Position numbers and translations under genes: made by a program | Assembly: GCA_964252015.1 (NCBI GenBank) | Contig: CAXULW010000006.1 | Span: 62,001 to 126,000, forward strand | Direction: 5' to 3' | Origin: CAXSBR01 sp964252015 | GTDB taxonomy: Bacteria; Actinomycetota; Actinomycetes; Mycobacteriales; Jatrophihabitantaceae | DNA length: 64,000 nucleotides | Shown: positions 50,083 through 58,793 of the stretch, one piece after another | Position numbering within the stretch: position 1 is the stretch's first letter | Layout: each line of letters opens with the position of its first letter | The notes under the pieces: model-generated | Seen by the model: only the letters and a program-made list of their open reading frames with translations | Databases searched by the model: none | Told to the model about the DNA's origin: nothing

Positions 50083-51909
50083 TCACACGGACGCCGTCAC
50101 ACTCGGCACAGCGCTCATCAAGCGCTGTGCGTAATCCGATTCCGGGTTGTCCAGCACGGCGCGAGTCGCACCGGCCTCGCAGATCCGTCCACCCTGCAGG
50201 ACCAGTACCCGGTCGGCGAGGTTGGCCACCACGCCCAGATCGTGGGTGATGAACAGCATCGACAATCCCAGCCGTTCGCGCAGATCACGCAGCAGCGACA
50301 GCACCGCCGCCTGCACCGACACGTCCAGCGCGGAAGTGATCTCGTCGCAGACCAGGATCTCGGGATTCGTGGCCAGCCCGCGGGCGATGGCGACGCGCTG
50401 ACGTTCACCACCAGACAATTGGCGGGGCAGGCGGTCGGCCAGCGAGGGCTGCAGCCGAACCAGCTCCATGAGCTCCTCGACGGTGCGCCGATTGCTCTTC
50501 GGGCACAGCCGCAGCGCGCGTTCGATCGCCGTCCGGACGGTCTGTCGAGGGTTGAGGGCGGCGGTCGCATTCTGGAACACGATCTGAATCAGGCGGCGCT
50601 GTTCGACAGTGCGCTTCTGCGCGACCGGCGCAAGCTGCTGGCCGAGCAGGTTGATCGAGCCGGAGTGGTAGCTCTGAATACCCGCGATCGTCCGGGCGAT
50701 CGTCGTTTTGCCGCTGCCCGATTCGCCGACCAACGCAACGCATTCACCTTGGTTGAGCGTGAAGCTGACGTCAGCCACGGCCGCCACGGGAACGCCGCGC
50801 ACCCGGTACTCGATCGACAGCTTGTCGACCGTGAGAATTTCTTTCGACGAGTCTCGATCCGCCTCGACCTCGGTGTCGTGGACGACCGACACGTCGGAGG
50901 TCAGCGGATGGAAGCAGCTCACCAGCCTCTCGCTGGCGTCGATCGCGGCCAGCGGCGGCTCTTCCGCTCGACAGACATCGGTCGCGTGCGGACAGCGCGG
51001 CGAGAACGAGCACGACCGGTCATCTCGCTCGGTCAGCGATATCGAAACTCCGGGCATCGCCTGCACCAGGGTTGCCGCGCGGTGATCGGGGGTCGACTGC
51101 AGCAGCCCGCGGCTGTAAGGGTGCGCCGGGCGGTTGATCACCTGATCTACCGTCCCGAACTCGATGATCTTGCCGGCGTACATCACCGCGACGTGCGTGG
51201 CCAGCTGGGCGACCACGGCCAGGTCGTGGGAGATGTAGACCATCGCCACCGAGAGGTCCCGGCGCAGCCGGCGCAACTCCTCGAGCACTGCTCCCTGGGT
51301 GATGACATCCAGCCCGGTCGTCGGCTCGTCCAGCACGATCGTCTGTGCCCCGGAAAGCAGCGCGATGGCCAGACACACCCGCTGCTGTTGGCCGCCGGAG
51401 AGCTGATGTGGGAAACGGCGCTGGAACTCCTCCGACGTGCCGAGGCCGACGATCTTGAGCACTTCGGCGCGTTCGGCCGCCAGATCCTTCGACCCGTTGT
51501 CGCCATTTGCGTCTCGATGAGACTGCATCTCGCGCAACGCTCGGCCGATACGCATCGACGGATTGAGCGAGGTCCCGGGAGATTGGGGGACGTAGCTGAG
51601 GTAGCGCCCGCGCAAGGCCGCGAGACTGCGAGTGTTGGTGAGGTCGAACGGCGGATGCCCGGGCAGAGTTACGGTGCCTTTCGCCAGCCGCGCGCCGCCC
51701 TGCGCGAAGCCGAACAAGGACAGCGCCGTCGTCGTCTTGCCGCTGCCGGATTCGCCGACGACGCCGAGGATGTCCCCGCGGTCCAACCGCAGCGAGACAC
51801 CGTCGACGATGGGTATGCCGGTCGCCGTCTCCACGCGCAGCTCGTCCAGGACGATGGCCGCAGTGGTGTCGATGGCGCTCGCAGAACTGACGTCACTCGA
51901 ATTGACCAC
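50083..51909 (-). CDS. fused DppD/DppF-type ABC transporter ATP-binding protein
   Basis: Two ATPase domains in one chain of 608 residues. Domain 1 (about 20-335) has GESGSGKTTTALSLFGFA, LSGGQQQRVCLAIAL, IVLDEPTTGLD and the Cys-rich oligopeptide-transporter tail RSCSFSPRCPHATDVC. Domain 2 (about 345-600) has GESGSGKTTIARTIAG, LSGGERQRVAIARGL and CDEITSALD. In most systems these are two proteins; here they are fused. The GTG start is one base from the stop of the permease upstream. It energises the importer formed by the other three genes. Confidence 0.88.
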   Translation of the reverse strand: MVNSSDVSSASAIDTTAAIVLDELRVETATGIPIVDGVSLRLDRGDILGVVGESGSGKTTTALSLFGFAQGGARLAKGTVTLPGHPPFDLTNTRSLAALRGRYLSYVPQSPGTSLNPSMRIGRALREMQSHRDANGDNGSKDLAAERAEVLKIVGLGTSEEFQRRFPHQLSGGQQQRVCLAIALLSGAQTIVLDEPTTGLDVITQGAVLEELRRLRRDLSVAMVYISHDLAVVAQLATHVAVMYAGKIIEFGTVDQVINRPAHPYSRGLLQSTPDHRAATLVQAMPGVSISLTERDDRSCSFSPRCPHATDVCRAEEPPLAAIDASERLVSCFHPLTSDVSVVHDTEVEADRDSSKEILTVDKLSIEYRVRGVPVAAVADVSFTLNQGECVALVGESGSGKTTIARTIAGIQSYHSGSINLLGQQLAPVAQKRTVEQRRLIQIVFQNATAALNPRQTVRTAIERALRLCPKSNRRTVEELMELVRLQPSLADRLPRQLSGGERQRVAIARGLATNPEILVCDEITSALDVSVQAAVLSLLRDLRERLGLSMLFITHDLGVVANLADRVLVLQGGRICEAGATRAVLDNPESDYAQRLMSAVPSVTASV

Positions 51910-51910
51910 G

Positions 51911-52813
51911 TCAGACCACCTCTTTCAAGACGGGCAACGTGGGCAGGGCGGCAGCGGGCACGCCGGCCTGACGGCGCCGCCGGCGGGCCGGAACCGCACC
52001 GCCGACCACACGGATGTAGGCGTCGGCGATCAGGTTTATCGAGATGGTCAACAGCGCCAGCATGACCGCCGGAGCGATCACCGCGGCCGGGTTGAGGATG
52101 AACGTGGCTTGGTTTTCCGACGTCATCAGACCCCAGTCTGCGGCCGGCGGGGTAAGGCCCAGACCGAGATAGTTCAGGCTGGCCACCAACAGGATCGAGA
52201 CCGCGAAGCGAATACCGAAGTCGGCCAGCAGGGTGTGCATGATGTTGGGCACGATGTCGCGGCCCCAGATCACCAGGGTGGAATCACCGCGCGCCTGCGC
52301 CGCTTCGACGTAGGACTGTTTGCTCACCGACTGGGTGGCCGTACGGGTGACGCGGGCAATCGGCGGGGCAAGGGCGAAGATGACACTGACGATCAGTACC
52401 CAGATGTGCTGTCCCAGCCCACCGACGAGCAGCAGGAGCAGCAGGAGGGGCGGGAAGGCCAGGAACACGTCGACGACGCGCATCGTGGCCGAGTCGCTCA
52501 AACCACCCCGGTAGCCGGCGAACAGGCCGATGGTGATCCCGACGATGTAAGCCAGAATCGTGGCGCTGATGCCGATGCCGATGACCGTGCGTCCACCCGC
52601 GAGCACCCGCGACAGGACGTCACGGCCCAGGTAGTCGGTACCCAGGAGGAAGCCGTGCCCGGGTGGCGCACTCGACGTGCCGATGATGGCCGTGATCGAG
52701 TGCGGCGTGAACAGTGGCCCGAGCAACGCTATGGCGAGGACGACCACCAGCACGATCACCCCGATCAGGCCGCTGGGCAGTCTCAGAATGCCCTTGATCG
52801 TCTTCCCGTTCAT
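51911..52813 (-). CDS. peptide-type ABC transporter permease (DppC-like)
   Basis: BPD-type permease of 300 residues. After a first TM segment (GLIGVIVLVVVLAIALLGPLF) it has HGFLLGTDYLGRDVLSRVLAGGRT, the hallmark of DppC/OppC, and the coupling motif SYVEAAQARGDSTLVIWGRDIVPN. The ATG overlaps the stop of the DppB-like gene (ATGA). Forms the channel together with that protein. Confidence 0.87.
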   Translation of the reverse strand: MNGKTIKGILRLPSGLIGVIVLVVVLAIALLGPLFTPHSITAIIGTSSAPPGHGFLLGTDYLGRDVLSRVLAGGRTVIGIGISATILAYIVGITIGLFAGYRGGLSDSATMRVVDVFLAFPPLLLLLLLVGGLGQHIWVLIVSVIFALAPPIARVTRTATQSVSKQSYVEAAQARGDSTLVIWGRDIVPNIMHTLLADFGIRFAVSILLVASLNYLGLGLTPPAADWGLMTSENQATFILNPAAVIAPAVMLALLTISINLIADAYIRVVGGAVPARRRRRQAGVPAAALPTLPVLKEVV

Positions 52814-53859
52814 GCGAAGCTCGTCCTCACCTTCGGGTCGAGGAACACACAGATGACGTCCGCGATCAGGTTGATGAAGATGTAGATGGCGGCGAGGATC
52901 GTGGCAATCACCAAGATCTGCTGGGTGTCCTGCGATTGGATGGCCCGGACCAGGTCGTTACCGATACCGGGGAAACTGAAGACGCTCTCGACGACGATGA
53001 TGCCGCCGATCAGGTACTGGAGCTGCTGGGCCACGATTTGCACGGTCGGCGCGAGCGCATTCGGCAAGACGTACTTGAGGATGATCGCGCGCTCGCTGTA
53101 ACCGTTGATGCGGGCCATCGTCACGTAATCCTGTGACACGATCTCGGCCACGGAGGCCCGCAACAGCCGCGAGCCGAACCCGACGCTGGTCAGCAGTAGG
53201 GTCGCCACCGGAAGTACCAACCCCTTCGGATTGGAAAGCACCGACGAGCCTTGCGCGATGATGCTGACCGGCGGCAACAGGTTGAACTGGTCGAAGAAAA
53301 GCGCGATCAGCACCGTGCCGATGAAGAACTCGGGCAACGCACCGACCGATAGTGCTCCCGTCGTGATCGCACTGTCCCGCGGACTACCCGGCTTCAGGCC
53401 GGCCAGAACGCCAAGGACGATCATGATCGGTACGAACACGATGAGGGTGATCACCGCCAGGACGGCCGAGTGCTCCAAGGCCGGGACCACCGTGCTCGAG
53501 ACCGCCACTTTGTTGCCCTGCACCAATGCGGCGGTCGAGTCACCGAGATGACCGGTCAGCAGATTGCCCAAGAACTTGAAATAGCGCTCCCACAGGGGCA
53601 GGCCACCGCTGAGCTGATGCTCGATTGCGGCCGTCTGCTCCTTCGTCGCGTTCTTGCCGAGCACGGCCTGCACGACGTTGCCGGGCAACGCGATGATGGC
53701 GATATAGATGAGGACCGAGGTGACGAAGGTGGTCAACAACGCGACCACCACGCGTCGCCCGATGTAAAAGCCCAGTGCGTGCCGCCGCCGCAGGGAAAGT
53801 CGCGCCGGAGCGTCCGCCGGCTGTGCTTGCGTTCTGTCCACGCCTTGTGCCAGCACCAT
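52810..53859 (-). CDS. peptide-type ABC transporter permease (DppB-like)
   Basis: BPD-type permease of 349 residues. An N-terminal cytoplasmic tail precedes GRRVVVALLTTFVTSVLIYIA. Five further hydrophobic segments follow, with the coupling motif QDYVTMARINGYSERAIILKYVLPNALAP and VVESVFSFPGIGNDLV. First gene of the four-gene importer operon. The region upstream (53860-54087) is shared with the divergent cupin gene and carries two ACGAATATT motifs. Confidence 0.87.
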   Translation of the reverse strand: MVLAQGVDRTQAQPADAPARLSLRRRHALGFYIGRRVVVALLTTFVTSVLIYIAIIALPGNVVQAVLGKNATKEQTAAIEHQLSGGLPLWERYFKFLGNLLTGHLGDSTAALVQGNKVAVSSTVVPALEHSAVLAVITLIVFVPIMIVLGVLAGLKPGSPRDSAITTGALSVGALPEFFIGTVLIALFFDQFNLLPPVSIIAQGSSVLSNPKGLVLPVATLLLTSVGFGSRLLRASVAEIVSQDYVTMARINGYSERAIILKYVLPNALAPTVQIVAQQLQYLIGGIIVVESVFSFPGIGNDLVRAIQSQDTQQILVIATILAAIYIFINLIADVICVFLDPKVRTSFA

Positions 53860-53899
53860 CGGAGAACTCCCCTGCTATCGGCTCTGCCGTTGCGGTAGC

Positions 53900-53922
53900 G
53901 GTAACTTACCTTTACGAATATT
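53900..53922. promoter_or_regulatory. ACGAATATT motif 1 and adjacent palindrome (importer/cupin promoter)
   Basis: ACGAATATT at 53914-53922 recurs at 54009 and, inverted, at 58723; a variant is at 56016. Just before it, GGTAACTTACC (53900-53910) is a perfect odd-length palindrome. It is 55 bp upstream of the DppB-like start. Probably a binding site for the cluster's GntR regulator. Confidence 0.55.
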
Positions 53923-54008
53923 TGCCGTCAAGAGTTCATCGGCAACGGCTCGCGGATGGCGGAGCGCGACGGGCGCACCCTCGCGGTCGTCAACCATATC
54001 TTTCGTCC

Positions 54009-54042
54009 ACGAATATTAACTGCTAGTTTGTTGGCAACCAAC
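54009..54042. promoter_or_regulatory. ACGAATATT motif 2 and GTTGG palindrome (cupin promoter)
   Basis: CCACGAATATT ends at 54017, and GTTGG-CAA-CCAAC at 54030-54042 is a perfect inverted repeat. Both lie 45-80 bp before the cupin ATG. Together with motif 1 they occupy the 229-bp divergent promoter region. Confidence 0.5.
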
Positions 54043-54087
54043 GATGCGACCGACTCATGTCGACGTTGCCCACCAGGAGGTCAGCCG

Positions 54088-54423
54088 ATGAGCACGGTGC
54101 CCCACTTCAACGTCCACACCGCCAGCTACGAGCCACTGCCGGAGTTCGGAGGTAGCCAGGCGGTCCTCTACAAGTCCGCGGATGGCACTCGACTGGCCGG
54201 CAGCTTCAGGGAATCCGGTCGGCACACCATGCTGATGCCTTTTGACGAGTTCATCTACGTGGTGACCGGCGCAACCACCATCACGGTCGACGACGGCGAG
54301 CCGATCACCGTGTCGGCCGGCGATTGTTGCTATCTGCGCGAGGGGACGAACGTGGTCTTTGAGATGACGGACGACTTTCACGACGTGACGGTGCTGATAT
54401 CGAACGAGGCCATCGAGGTCTGA
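54088..54423 (+). CDS. small cupin protein
   Basis: Cupin of 111 residues. GSFRESGRHTMLMPFDEFIYVVTGATTITVDDGEP contains motif 1 with Glu, and AGDCCYLREGTNVVFEMTDDFHDV motif 2. It looks like the EutQ/DUF861-type cupins. AGGAGG precedes the ATG. It is divergent from the importer and converges with an aldehyde dehydrogenase gene. Function not known; a small-molecule-binding or isomerase role in the same pathway is plausible. Confidence 0.75.
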   Translation: MSTVPHFNVHTASYEPLPEFGGSQAVLYKSADGTRLAGSFRESGRHTMLMPFDEFIYVVTGATTITVDDGEPITVSAGDCCYLREGTNVVFEMTDDFHDVTVLISNEAIEV

Positions 54424-54459
54424 GCAGGCGAACGCGTCGATCCTCAGAGGCGTCGATCC

Positions 54460-55920
54460 TCAGAGGGTGACGCCGGTCTGAATCCCGATGGCCTTGAGCC
54501 GGGTGTATTCCTCGATGCCCGCGATCCCGCCCTCCTTGCCGTAACCGGACTCGTTGAACCCGCCCAACGGGAAGTCCGGGCCCACCACGAGGTGGGTGTT
54601 CAACCAGACGTTGCCGAAGTCGAGCCCGTTCAGCAGCCGCAAGCCCTGCGCGGTGTCGGCCGTCCACACCGATCCGGACAGGCCGAACGGGACACCGTTG
54701 GCCCGCTCCAGTGCCTCGGCCGGGGTCGAAAACGTCTGGACGGTGATCACCGGCCCGAAGATCTCTTCCTGCACCAGCTCGTCGTCCTGCACGAGGCCGG
54801 TGATCACCGTCGGCTCGAAGTAGAACCCCGGACGCCGGACCCGGTGCCCACCCAGCACGACCTTGGCGTGATCGGGGCACCGTTCGACCAGTCCCTCGAC
54901 CCGGCGCAACTGTCGCGCGGAGATCAGTGGCCCTAGCGTTGTCTGCGGGTCGAGGGGATCCCCGATCACCACCGATCCGAGCTCGGTGACCAACCGGTCG
55001 ACGAACGCATCGGCCACCGGTTCCGCGACGAGCACGCGAGTCGCCGCCATGCATTCCTGGCCGGCGTTGTAGGTGCCCATCACCGCCACCATTGCCGCGG
55101 CCGCGGCCAGGTCCGCGTCCTCGAGAATGACCACCGGAGCATTTCCGCCGAGTTCGAGCACCGACTTGCGCGGCTTGCGCGACCCCCCTGCCGCGATGGA
55201 CCGCCCGGTCGCGACCGAGCCGGTGAACGACACGAGATCAATCCCGGCGTGATCAGCCAGGTACTTGCCGGTGATCCGACCCGAACCGTGCACCAGGTTG
55301 AGCACGCCGGGGGGCAGGATCTCGGTGGCCAGCTCGGCGAGGCGAGTGGTGGACAGGGGCGTGTCCTCGGCCGGTTTCAGCACCATCGTGTTGCCCGTTG
55401 CGAGCGCAGGCACGATCTTCCAGATCGCCATCCACAACGGGTAGTTCCACGGGGTGATCGCACCGACGACACCGATCGGCTCCCGGCGGAACATGGTCGT
55501 GACGCCGGCGGCGTACTGGCCTGCGGTCTGGGCCGGGAGCGATCGAGCGGCACTCGCGAAGTAGCGGATCGAGTCGAGCACCAGCGGCAACTCGTCGCCG
55601 CTCACGGCCGAAACGGGTTTGCCGACGTCCGCGATCTCGAGTTCCTGCAGGCGGGGCAGATCGGCGGCAACGGCATCGGCCAGGCGATGGAGAAGCCGGG
55701 CGCGGTCGCCGTAGGTCAGCGCAGCCCAGCCCCGCGCGGCCCGGCGCGCCGCCGCGACCGCCCGATCGACGTCCTCGGCGCTGGACGATCGAAAGCTCGT
55801 AAGCACTTCTTCGGTCGCCGGATTGACGACATCGATGCGCTCGTCAGCCGATCCTTCGGCCCAGGTGCCGTCGATGAGATTGCGCACTTCGACCACAGCG
55901 GTAGTACTCAACTCGATCAC
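54460..55920 (-). CDS. aldehyde dehydrogenase family protein 1
   Basis: NAD(P)-dependent aldehyde dehydrogenase of 486 residues. GAITPWNYPLWMAIWKIVPALATGNTMVLKPAEDTP is the cofactor region, VLELGGNAPVVIL carries the general-base Glu, and NAGQECMAATRVLV the catalytic Cys. C-terminal EEIFGPVITVQTFSTP and NVWLNTH. The QEC pattern is common in gamma-aminobutyraldehyde and related dehydrogenases. Divergent from the AcnX operon. It is similar to the second aldehyde dehydrogenase at 58794. It could oxidise 2-oxoglutarate semialdehyde or an aminoaldehyde. Confidence 0.87.
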   Translation of the reverse strand: MIELSTTAVVEVRNLIDGTWAEGSADERIDVVNPATEEVLTSFRSSSAEDVDRAVAAARRAARGWAALTYGDRARLLHRLADAVAADLPRLQELEIADVGKPVSAVSGDELPLVLDSIRYFASAARSLPAQTAGQYAAGVTTMFRREPIGVVGAITPWNYPLWMAIWKIVPALATGNTMVLKPAEDTPLSTTRLAELATEILPPGVLNLVHGSGRITGKYLADHAGIDLVSFTGSVATGRSIAAGGSRKPRKSVLELGGNAPVVILEDADLAAAAAMVAVMGTYNAGQECMAATRVLVAEPVADAFVDRLVTELGSVVIGDPLDPQTTLGPLISARQLRRVEGLVERCPDHAKVVLGGHRVRRPGFYFEPTVITGLVQDDELVQEEIFGPVITVQTFSTPAEALERANGVPFGLSGSVWTADTAQGLRLLNGLDFGNVWLNTHLVVGPDFPLGGFNESGYGKEGGIAGIEEYTRLKAIGIQTGVTL

Positions 55921-55997
55921 TCCTCGCGAATGAACCCCGTTGCCCAGAGCGCCGGTCGTGCTCGCCCGCCGGCACCTCTTGCCCTGGCGACGACTGT

Positions 55998-56024
55998 ATC
56001 GCTAAATTAGCGATGACAAATATT
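55998..56024. promoter_or_regulatory. palindrome and ACAAATATT motif between divergent ALDH and AcnX genes
   Basis: ATCGCTAA-A-TTAGCGAT (55998-56014) is a perfect inverted repeat of 8-bp arms around one base. Two bases later ACAAATATT (56016-56024) differs by one base from the motif found in the other promoters of this cluster. It lies 78 bp from the ALDH start and upstream of the dehydratase operon. A strong operator candidate for a dimeric regulator such as the GntR protein. Confidence 0.65.
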
Positions 56025-56151
56025 AGATAGCAAGCCATTCCGCAACGAGGAGCGACGCGCGATCGACACCGCCGGCACCCGACACTTCGACGGGCACCTC
56101 GAATCGGACGACCTCGATATCCTGGCGGGAGGTCAGGGCCCGGCCGCGGCG

Positions 56152-57330
56152 ATGTCGATGCGCATCATCCTGGCCGCCGCCCGGGCCCAGGGCGCGCCGC
56201 GGCTGATCCCGGTGCGCGCGGCGCATGTTGATTCCTGCCTTTACCACGGTCCGTCCAGCCTCGACTTCGTCCAGGCCTTGTTGCGTGGTGGCGGAAAGGT
56301 CCAGGTGCCGACCACCCTGAACGTCGGCGGGATCGACCTGAGCCGGCCCGACCTCTTCATCGGCTCGAACGAGGAGCGCGACGGCTCGCGGGAGCTGATG
56401 AACTGCTACGTCGAACTCGGCTGCCAGCCGACCTTCACCTGCGCTCCTTACCAGCTGCCCGGACGGCCCGAGGCCGGCACCGACGTCGCCTGGGCCGAGT
56501 CGAACGCCATCGTCTTCGGCAACAGCATGATCGGGTTGCGCACCAACCGCTACGGCGACCTGATCGACATCTGCGCTGCGATCACGGGCCGGGTGCCCTA
56601 CTCGGGGCTGCACGTCCCTGAGAACAGAGCCGCGCGGGCGGTCTTCACCATCGACGACGACGTGCGGGCCACCGACCCCGATTTGTTGCCCGCGCTGCTC
56701 GGCCACCACGTCGGCAAACGGACCGCGACGATGGTCCCGGTCGTCGATGGCTTGCAGGGCCTGGTGATCGACGAGGACTGGGGCAAGTCGTTCGGTTCGG
56801 CGAGCGCGTCCAGTGGCGGCGTGGCCATGTTCCACCTCGCCGGCGTGACCCCGGAGGCGCCGGATCTGACCACCGCACTGCGCGGCCAACCACCTCTGCT
56901 CGAACTGCGCATCGGGGTCGCCGACGTCGCGCAGGCGCATCGCGAGCTGACCAGCACCGCCCTCGACGCTGCGCTGGGCGGGGTCAGCATCGGCACGCCG
57001 CACCTGTCCCGCAAGCAATTGGTCGAGATGGCCGGCCAGTTGGCCGGCCGTTCGGTGCGGGTGCCGACCTACGCGACCTCGAGCCGATCGGTCTTCTCGG
57101 CCGAGCCTGAGGCGGTACGCAGCCTGGTCGGCAGCGGGGTCACGATCGTGGCCGATACCTGCACCTATGGTCCTTCGAAGATCATGAAGCCGGACGGCGC
57201 CGTGATGACCAACTCGGCGAAATGGGCTTACTACGCCCCGTCCCACCTCGGTTTCTCGGTCCTGCTGGCCAGCCGGTTCGACTGCCTGGAAAGCGCCGTA
57301 CGCGGCAAGATCGTCCTCCGACATGGCTGA
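56152..57330 (+). CDS. aconitase X catalytic domain protein, large subunit (AcnX)
   Basis: AcnX large subunit (DUF521), at least 392 residues. It shows VRAAHVDSCLYHG, ASSGGVAMFHLAGVTPEAP, a cysteine in LGCQPTFTCAPY and VADTCTYGPSKIMKPDG, a pattern typical of cis-3-hydroxy-L-proline dehydratase and related AcnX enzymes with a catalytic iron-sulfur or metal site. The conserved N-terminus (LESDDLDILAGGQGPAAAM) lies upstream of this ATG in the same open frame, where no ATG/GTG/TTG is present; an ATC at 56062, nine bases after GAGGAG, might be the start. It overlaps the small-subunit gene by 8 bases. First gene of the operon behind the palindrome. Confidence 0.78.
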   Translation: MSMRIILAAARAQGAPRLIPVRAAHVDSCLYHGPSSLDFVQALLRGGGKVQVPTTLNVGGIDLSRPDLFIGSNEERDGSRELMNCYVELGCQPTFTCAPYQLPGRPEAGTDVAWAESNAIVFGNSMIGLRTNRYGDLIDICAAITGRVPYSGLHVPENRAARAVFTIDDDVRATDPDLLPALLGHHVGKRTATMVPVVDGLQGLVIDEDWGKSFGSASASSGGVAMFHLAGVTPEAPDLTTALRGQPPLLELRIGVADVAQAHRELTSTALDAALGGVSIGTPHLSRKQLVEMAGQLAGRSVRVPTYATSSRSVFSAEPEAVRSLVGSGVTIVADTCTYGPSKIMKPDGAVMTNSAKWAYYAPSHLGFSVLLASRFDCLESAVRGKIVLRHG

Positions 57331-57784
57331 ACACTTCACCGCGACCGGCAGCCGGGCCTGGTCGAACGGCGAGCTGCTGCTCGGGCCGCAGACGGCCTCC
57401 GGCGCGCTCGTTGCGCTGACCGAGCCGCTGAGTTTCTGGGGCGGGGTGGACGAGGTGACCGGCACGATCATCGAAGCCCGCCATCCCCAGTTCGGGGTAT
57501 GCCTGGCTGGAACGGCATTGCTGATCGGGGCGACGCGCGGATCGAGTTCGGCCAGCAGCACGTTTCTGGAGTGCATCCGCCGCGGCACCGCCCCCGCCCT
57601 CGTGCTGCTCACCACCGCCGATCCGATGCTGATCACCGCCGCGGCGGCGGCGTGGGAGATCTACGGTCGCTGCCCGGCGATGCTGTTGCTGAGCGCGCCG
57701 GCCGATCCCAGCGGCGTGTCCGCGGTTCGGCTCGAGGCCACTGGCCGACTGCTGGCCTCCGGGCGGGCCAGGCCCGGTCCGTGA
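57323..57784 (+). CDS. aconitase X swivel domain protein, small subunit (AcnX)
   Basis: DUF126 small subunit of AcnX, 153 residues. LLLGPQTASGALVALTEPLSFWGGVDEVTGTIIEARHP and IGATRGSSSASSTFLECIRRGTAPA (Ser-rich active-site loop) are the family signatures. Together with the large subunit it forms a hydro-lyase acting on hydroxyproline-like or mevalonate-phosphate substrates; the neighbours favour cis-3-hydroxyproline. The stop overlaps the next GTG (GTGA). Confidence 0.8.
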   Translation: MAEHFTATGSRAWSNGELLLGPQTASGALVALTEPLSFWGGVDEVTGTIIEARHPQFGVCLAGTALLIGATRGSSSASSTFLECIRRGTAPALVLLTTADPMLITAAAAAWEIYGRCPAMLLLSAPADPSGVSAVRLEATGRLLASGRARPGP

Positions 57785-58722
57785 CACTCAATCAGCTGAC
57801 CGGCGCGCAGGTGCGCAGCCGGCTCACCATGACCGACGCGATTATCGCCGTCCGCCGAGCGTTTCTCGGCCTGGCGGCGGGCGAGTTCGACCTGCCGCTG
57901 CGGACGGCGTTGGGTGACGGTGCGTTTCTGATCATGAGCGCCCACCACGAACCGACCGCGTCGGTGGCGGTGAAGACCCTGAGCATCGTCTTCGACCGCC
58001 GGCCCGCCGTTCAGGGGGCCGTCACCTGGGCGACGACGATGGGATCGGCCATGCTGGTCGCCGACGCGGCCGAGGTGACCGCGCTACGCACCGGCGCCGT
58101 CGTCGGCGTGGCCACCGACCGCCTGTGCCGACCCGATGCCGACGCCCTCGTGCTCATCGGCCTGGGAGAGCAGGCGCGCGATCAGCTCCGGGCCGTGCGC
58201 GCCGTGCGCCCGATCCGGACCGTCACCCTGGTGGGCACCGATCTCGCCCGGGCGACCGCATTCCGAACCCGCTGTGCCGCCGACCTCGCGGGGCTCGAAG
58301 TCACGGTCAGCACCGATCCCGACACCGCCGTTTCGACCGCCGATATCGTCTGTTGCGCGACGCCGGCCCGCACCCCGCTGTTCCGCGCGGAGTCGCTGCC
58401 CGCGCGCGTCCACGTCAATGCTGTCGGCTCGTATCGCCCGTCCATGCGCGAACTGCCCGACGGGCTACTGGCGTCTGCGGCGGCGGTCGTCGTCGATCTG
58501 CGCGAGGCGGTACTGGCCGAGGCCGGCGAGATCCGGCACGCAATCAGCGCCGGCGTGCTGCGCGAGGCTGACCTCGTCGAGCTCGGTCCGGTGCTGAGTG
58601 GGACGCGGCAGTTCGGCGGGCGGACCGTGTTCAAGAGCGTCGGCCTGGCCATTCAGGACTGGGCGATCGTGCACGCCCTGGCGACCCAACTGGCCGACCC
58701 GCACCTTGAATCGTTGACGTAA
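57781..58722 (+). CDS. ornithine cyclodeaminase/mu-crystallin family reductase
   Basis: Protein of 313 residues. AVKTLSIVFDRRPAVQGAVTW, MLVADAAEVTALRTGAVVGVATD and the nucleotide motif LVLIGLGEQARDQLRAV identify the OCD/mu-crystallin family. Members linked to AcnX reduce delta1-pyrroline-2-carboxylate to L-proline with NAD(P)H. The GTG start overlaps the AcnX small-subunit stop. This gives a plausible two-step route from cis-3-hydroxyproline to proline. Other ketimine or alanine dehydrogenase functions are possible. Confidence 0.8.
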   Translation: MTLNQLTGAQVRSRLTMTDAIIAVRRAFLGLAAGEFDLPLRTALGDGAFLIMSAHHEPTASVAVKTLSIVFDRRPAVQGAVTWATTMGSAMLVADAAEVTALRTGAVVGVATDRLCRPDADALVLIGLGEQARDQLRAVRAVRPIRTVTLVGTDLARATAFRTRCAADLAGLEVTVSTDPDTAVSTADIVCCATPARTPLFRAESLPARVHVNAVGSYRPSMRELPDGLLASAAAVVVDLREAVLAEAGEIRHAISAGVLREADLVELGPVLSGTRQFGGRTVFKSVGLAIQDWAIVHALATQLADPHLESLT

Positions 58723-58731
58723 AATATTCGT
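58723..58731. promoter_or_regulatory. ACGAATATT motif 4, inverted (second ALDH promoter)
   Basis: AATATTCGT on the plus strand is the exact reverse complement of motifs 1 and 2. It lies directly after the stop of the cyclodeaminase-family gene and 62 bp before the second aldehyde dehydrogenase, indicating an internal regulated promoter. Confidence 0.5.
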
Positions 58732-58793
58732 GGCAGGTAGAGTTCCAAGCTGGCGTGGCCTCGTGGCCAACTCACCACCGCGTAGGAGTGCTC

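Noticed and set aside
49675..52065. Plus-strand open frame of 796 codons opposite the peptide-type ABC genes
   Set aside because: Shadow of the ATPase and binding-protein genes; composition low in hydrophobics and no motif.
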